Below, piece by piece: positions 59,212-64,000 of a DNA stretch of 64,000 nucleotides (position 1 is the stretch's first letter; each line of letters opens with the position of its first letter). The notes below the pieces were generated by a model. The model did no database searches and had not been told where the DNA came from. It saw only the letters and a program-made list of their open reading frames with translations. Where the stretch lies: contig QVOM02000091.1 in NCBI GenBank assembly GCA_003586115.2, positions 506,180 to 570,179 on the forward strand, read 5' to 3'. The position numbers and the translations under genes are program-made. Origin of the DNA: Salvator merianae (Eukaryota; Chordata; Lepidosauria; Squamata; Teiidae).

Positions 59212-59575
59212 GAAGAGAGTTAGGACCAGCTAGGGGAAATATATTTTCACACAGCAGGTCATCAGTCTATGAAATTTACTCCCAGAAGAGATGGTGACAG
59301 CAATCAGCCTGGGTAGCTTTAAGAAATGTTTAGACAAATACATAGAGAACAGGTGTATCAATGGCTACTAGAATGGATGCTTAAGTACCACCTGCAGGTT
59401 GAAGAGCCAGGATGCCTCTAAAGGCCATTTGAGGGAGTCAAGAACAGACAAAGGTTTTGCTTTCCTCTTCTGCTTGATAATGCCCAGAAGCAAGTGGTGG
59501 GCCATCGTGTGAGACAGAATGCGGGACTAGATGGGCAGTGGCCCAATCCAGCAGAGCTCCTCTTACGGTCTTATA
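59212..59575 (+). mobile_element. CR1 3' end
   Basis: ORF2 end (cacacagcaggtcatcagtc, gaaatttactcccagaagag) and 3' UTR to gagctcctcttacggtctta. Confidence 0.7.
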
Positions 59576-59879
59576 AAAATACCATGCATTAAGTAAATGA
59601 AATACTTGCTGTGTTAGAGAAATGCTTACTTGCCTGAGACATTGAATAGTTGCTCTAATTAGGGATTTACCTTCTGAGAACCGTACCTGACTTTAAGGAT
59701 ATGTGCTCTTATTCTGATGCCTTTTATTCTGTAAATGCAGTAAACTTGGGAAGGAAGAGTGAAGTTAGTAAAAGCTTTTGATTCTGGGCCAAAATTCTCC
59801 ACTGCTTCAGTGAGATCATTGTTTTGTGTGATAGAACGAACAACAGGGTTTATATGACAGTGCCCCTGGGCACTGTATG

Positions 59880-59985
59880 GTATTTAAGTCTTCTTAATTA
59901 TGTTTTATGTGTTTGGATTATTGTAGCCCATGCTGAGACCTTTGGGCATAGGGTGGGATATGAATGCAAGTAATTAAATAACCTG
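59880..59985 (+). mobile_element. LINE tail
   Basis: ttgtagcccatgctgagacc, tttgggcatagggtgggata and a TAATTAAATAA tail. Confidence 0.5.
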
Positions 59986-60134
59986 CAGTCCAGGGCTCAC
60001 AGTACTGTAGGTTATTGAGAACTGGATGTGCCAAGTAGAACAAGGTTGCCATGCAACCATTATGATGGAGGCCACATTCCACTGTGGCATCACTAGGAAC
60101 CATATAAACCTTGCCCAAGGGTGGCCTTGACTTA

Positions 60135-60555
60135 GGGCCTTTTCGCACTTTCCACCGTGGAATGTATGACTGCGAACATTCCATGGTGGAATGTGTGATT
60201 GTGAACTATTCAATGGAATAGTTCCCGCAGTGCGGCGGCCATTTCCACTGCAAGGGCTGGAACAGCCCGGCAATGGGCTTCCAGCATTCGTAGTATGAGT
60301 GCTGGCTGCTCCGCCATGACAGTGGCCAGGAAAACCTCCAGCCTCTGCCACGGTGACTGGGGATGTGCTGCACAGTGTTTGCACCCGGAAGTAGGTGCAA
60401 GCGCTGCGTACCAGGAACAGTCCGGCTGCTCTCGGTACAGCTGTGGAGCACAATTTTTTGCAGACACTCTTGATTGCTTGGGCCTCCGCACAATGTGGAT
60501 GCACCTTACTAGTGAGTGTCTAGTCACTCACTAGTGAGTAAGTGTGAACGGGCCC
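60135..60555. mobile_element. MITE family A copy with TTA duplication
   Basis: Ends GGGCCTTTTCGCACTTTCC and GTGTGAACGGGCCC; TTA at 60132-60134 and 60556-60558. It contains the nested palindrome cattccatggtggaatg at about 60177-60193. Confidence 0.8.
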
Positions 60556-60558
60556 TTA

Positions 60559-61310
60559 TATTGGGCACAGGGACTAAGAAAGAAGTTTTCCTGAGGCGAG
60601 GACAGAGTGACAAGATCTAATGGATCCCCGCTTCAGCTGGAGTAGAACTAACAGCCATAGTTCTGTTCAGAGTGATATAAGACAAAAGGGTTATGTAGCT
60701 AAAATGTTGTCTTTTTGACAGCTTTTGCTGGTAGAGGTTTCGGGTGCATCTGGTGTTGTAGGAGCCTTAATGCTAAAGTGGCCGTTGCGGGCAGAGTAAT
60801 ATGTCTTATATCTGATTACTGGTTAACCACTGTTGCTTACGTAGATCATAGACTGAATTACTGGGCAAATTGTCTGGCAGATATGATGAATTTTGTTTTC
60901 CATTTCTCCTAGCTAACCTGAATATTGAAATCACTATATCGGTAGCTCAGGCCGATTCCACACTGGCCGGCGTATCAGACTAGCAAGCATGCCAGGAGTT
61001 TCCCTTTCACAAGCTGGTGCAGTCTAAGGGGCCAGTAAATATAGGGACCAGTGGGTTGAGACTATTTTATGTTGCTTAGAACTAGAATCCTTTTGTTCTT
61101 TCTTTAATGCATGACACTAATGTTGTTCCTGAGTGGCTGTATTTCCCTTTTAATCTTGGCTTACGAATGTCTAACAAGCTGATCTTAGACCATAACAGTA
61201 AAGATGACAGTAGGCCATTTTCTGTAAACGTAACTTGAGAATCGGACTTTGGGACCACTCATGTTTTACATTTGTGGCATAAATATTGGTGCAAAGACTG
61301 TCCAACGCCC
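60559..61310. other. ABHD16A intron 1 sequence, unrecognised
   Basis: No exon or named repeat recognised. Confidence 0.25.
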
Positions 61311-61312
61311 TT

Positions 61313-61490
61313 AGTGTGGCCACTGTGTGAAACAGGATGCTGAACTAGATGGTCTATGGCCTGATCCAGCAGACCTCTTCTTATGTTCTTATGTATCTTG
61401 TCTAACCCTTTCTTAAAGCAGTCCAGGCTGGTTGCTGTCACCACTTCTTCTGATAGTAAATTCTGTAGACTGATGACCAGATCTCTTGTC
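61313..61490. mobile_element. Two CR1 fragments in opposite orientation
   Basis: 61313-61396 is the plus-strand CR1 end (tagatggtctatggcctgat, cttatgttcttatg). 61397-61490 is the minus-strand ORF2 end (encoding LSEEVVTATSLDCFKKGLDK). Confidence 0.65.
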
Positions 61491-62150
61491 TGCCATGTCA
61501 TTGACTGCTAGACTAGGCCTACATGGTTCTCTAAATTTTAATTTTCCATAGGTGGCATATACTTACTGAACACAGAAAAACTGGATATAAAGCTCATTTC
61601 TCGCAGCACTCCAAAAGTGCAACTAAAAGATCACAGTGCATTCTTTCTCTCTTCTTGTGCCTCTTGCCTCCATATACCTTTTTTCCTGTTGGAGGACTAT
61701 TAAAAGCTCAGGAGGTGATGTACTTCTGAAGAGAGTCTGCTGTGGCACTCTTGCATTCCTTACTTACTAATTTCTTCCAAAGTTCCTTTACTTTAGCGTT
61801 TATGGACCCCTTCATGGGGGCATCTGCTGTTTGGGTCCACGCACAATTGTTTCATTGAATTCATGTTCCCACGACTTTTTAAGACCTTGTGTTGAGATAG
61901 ATTCATAGGTGACTAATAGTTGGTAAATCTTCAAAGTCAATCAATCCCCTTGGTTTTTTTATGTGTTGCCTAATTCTTTTCTCAAATTCTTCAAGAGGTC
62001 TTGTAGCTGCAGCTATCACCTGTGGATCTTTTAAAATACCGAAGAGGAACTCTATAGTCTTTCCAGGATTCCCAGAGGCTTTGGGCTGGCTAAAGCGAAC
62101 ACAGTTTTCTGAAGTAGTCTGGCCAAAAGAACTATGGTAGCTTCCAAGAA
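61491..62150. other. ABHD16A intron 1 sequence, unrecognised
   Basis: No exon or named repeat recognised. Confidence 0.25.
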
Positions 62151-62154
62151 ACCA

Positions 62155-62411
62155 GGGCTGCTTTCACACTTTCCACCATGGAATGTTCACAATTGAACAT
62201 TCCACTGCGAGGGCTGGAACATCCTGGAAATGTCCAGCTGCTGCCATGGTAACTGGGCCACTGCCATGGCAACTGTGGACACTGCCCGGAAGTAGGTGTG
62301 AACGCTGCGTACTGTAGCCCACCCCCAATTGCTTCGGCCTCTGCAAAGTGCGGACGTGTTTCACTAGTGAGCATGAAGGTGCCAACTAGTGAAAAGTGCA
62401 AACAGGTCTCA
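62155..62411. mobile_element. MITE family A, internally deleted copy
   Basis: Starts gggctgctttcacactttcc and ends gtgaaaagtgcaaacaggtc. Much shorter than the 420-450 bp copies; ggaatgttcacaattgaaca is palindromic. Confidence 0.6.
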
Positions 62412-62904
62412 GGGCTCCTAGTTAGCTATGGAGTAGAAAATGTGCAAGAAGGCTGCATCTTGGCTTGGAGGGCTGCAAACCCCTGAGGGCTTAGCTACAG
62501 CCCTCGAGATTTTCCTAAATGACAACTCCATGCCAGGCCCAGCGAGCCTTCCAACGCTACACTATAATGTTGTCAAAACAGCCACACTGTTTTGAGGAGT
62601 TTACAAGCAGTTATTGCAACAGCATCGTGAAAAAAACACATAAATATCATTTAAACAGGTGTACAGAATGGATTGCATCCCTTTGAGCTTCATTGCCAGC
62701 CTTATGTCATAGAGACTGAAGTAAATCTAACATGTGCTGCCTTCTAGTCTTAATTAGCTTAATTATAGGTAGCCTGAAAAGTCAGCTTGGTGCTTACTGC
62801 TTACCTAAAAGCCACCTTGGTAGTTACAAGACTTTTTAATCATGTTTATGACCTGCTCTTCTTCTGAGGAGCTAAGAGCAACATGCATTGGGTATCTCCT
62901 AGAA

Positions 62905-63132
62905 CAATAATTCCCAGCCTGGGGTACATGTCTCGTCCCTCCAGGGTGTGAACCAGAACATTTTAGGGGCGTACAAAAAAAAATTGAATAATGGCAGGAA
63001 AAGGCACATACGTCAGTAGTGTAAGACAACTATATTAATTACAAACATTTTGCTAATATGAAGACTGATGCTAATATGTATGGAAATGGGATACCAAGGG
63101 GTATGCGAGTGAAAAAAGGCTGGGGACCTCTG
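62905..63132. mobile_element. Non-autonomous hAT element with 8-bp TSD
   Basis: TSD tcctagaa / tcttagaa (62897-62904, 63133-63140; one mismatch). Ends CAATAATTCCCAGCCTGGGG and GGCTGGGGACCTCTG resemble Charlie-type hAT termini. Confidence 0.7.
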
Positions 63133-63369
63133 TCTTAGAAGATGGTATTTTTTCAGTATTTTGGCATTCGCTGGCTATCACTGCAAATAGCCAACCATCG
63201 CAGTGTATACAGTAGTGGATGCCACTGGCAATAGCTGTCCAGTGGTTCAAGCTGATATTGGTTCAAGCTGAAATATGGCCCTTGGCCTTCCAATCAAAGA
63301 CCGAGGTCGTGGATGGAGACTCGTTAGGGTTTAGTCCTGGGATATGCATGTGCTGAGAGCCAACAAGGT

Positions 63370-63565
63370 ATTGTGGCTAGAGTATTGGGCTAGAACTTTT
63401 AAGTGTCCCTGGTTCAAATTCACATTCAGCCGTGGAAGCTCCCTTCGATCAGTTGCCGCTTCTCAGTGGTGGTTGTGGTGGTAAAACATAGGGAGGGAGG
63501 GAGCGTTTGGCTCTTTAGAAGAAAAGCTGGGTATAAAGGCCACAGTAAATAGGTAAATAAAATAT
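63370..63565 (+). mobile_element. tRNA-derived SINE
   Basis: A box-like tggctagagtattggg and B box-like ggttcaaattc; the 3' part gaaaagctgggtataaaggc is shared with the SINE at 19229. Tail AAATAGGTAAATAAAAT. Confidence 0.6.
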
Positions 63566-63805
63566 GAAGAGGGTGCTTTATATAATGTAATATAACACCA
63601 ACTTGCTATGTTGAATCTAAGACTGAAGGCAAGACTGCCAGGCTATATTGTGTGTTTTTTAAAATACATTTAAAAAAATGTTAGAAGGTTCAAGCTCTTA
63701 TCAAGTCTGCCCATTGTCTTAGAGAACACGAAATAAATTTGGGAAACAAGTTCTTGACATCATGTTACATATTCCTATTTTGAAATTGATCCCTCTCCTC
63801 AATCT

Positions 63806-63849
63806 CCTTCCTTCCTTCCTTCCTTCCTTCCTTCCTTCCTTCCTTCTTT
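63806..63849 (+). repeat. (CCTT)n microsatellite
   Basis: About ten copies of cctt, unconnected with a recognised exon. Confidence 0.9.
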
Positions 63850-64000
63850 TCGGCACATCCTAGATCCCAAAGGGTTTGCAGCCTATTCTGACCTCCCAAA
63901 ATTGTTGCTTTATATGAATACCAGTGTAGTATCACAGTAAGTTCCTGCTTTCAAGGAATGAGAATGCAGTAGTCTGGATATAACCAAAAAGAGTTCTTCT

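Noticed and set aside
60715..60912. Possible ABHD16A exon 2
   Set aside because: The translated frame has no similarity to the ABHD16A segment after Ser-Trp, and no matching phase 0 acceptor precedes it.

Overview
This is vertebrate nuclear DNA, not prokaryotic: the genes are split by long introns with canonical gt/ag borders, and most of the sequence is transposon remnants. The repeat mix (CR1 and L2-like LINEs, an L1 fragment, Bov-B, tRNA-derived SINEs, a Helitron, hAT and many short 3-bp-TSD MITEs) points to a lepidosaur, most likely a squamate reptile. That assignment is an inference from repeat content only.

Three protein-coding genes can be supported, and together they place the window in the MHC class III region. 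LY6G6C (+) has three coding exons at 2241-2292, 23777-23890 and 25114-25325 and encodes 125 aa with ten cysteines and a GPI-type tail. LY6G6F (-) has six coding exons from 47468 down to 31247 and encodes 295 aa: signal peptide, two Ig-like domains, a transmembrane helix and a tail ending in a tyrosine motif of the Y-x-N type. ABHD16A (+) is represented only by its first coding exon, 52878-53018, with a GC-rich TATA-less promoter; the rest of the gene should lie beyond the right edge. Order and relative orientation (LY6G6C> <LY6G6F ABHD16A>) match the human cluster read from the other strand. I found no LY6G6D/E-like gene between LY6G6C and LY6G6F.

Layout: 1-2130 holds a CR1 3' end, an L2-like 3' end and the LY6G6C promoter. 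2293-23776 is the 21.5-kb first intron of LY6G6C, filled with CR1, L1 and MITE copies. 25326-31246 is the convergent intergenic region. 31247-47468 is LY6G6F, whose introns carry many MITEs, a 148-bp-period minisatellite, two long palindromes and a GC-rich hAT insertion. 47469-52790 is the intergenic stretch before ABHD16A. 53019-64000 is ABHD16A intron 1 (at least 11 kb), containing a complete 710-bp Helitron derivative, a Bov-B 3' end, CR1 and MITE copies, a hAT MITE with 8-bp TSD and a SINE.

The genes themselves are conserved and ordinary. The most distinctive content is the MITE landscape: many elements whose ends begin GGGCC or GGGTG/GGCTGC and are flanked by 3-bp target-site duplications (PIF/Harbinger-like), several nested inside each other or inside LINEs. 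I saw no evidence for a wholly new biological system.
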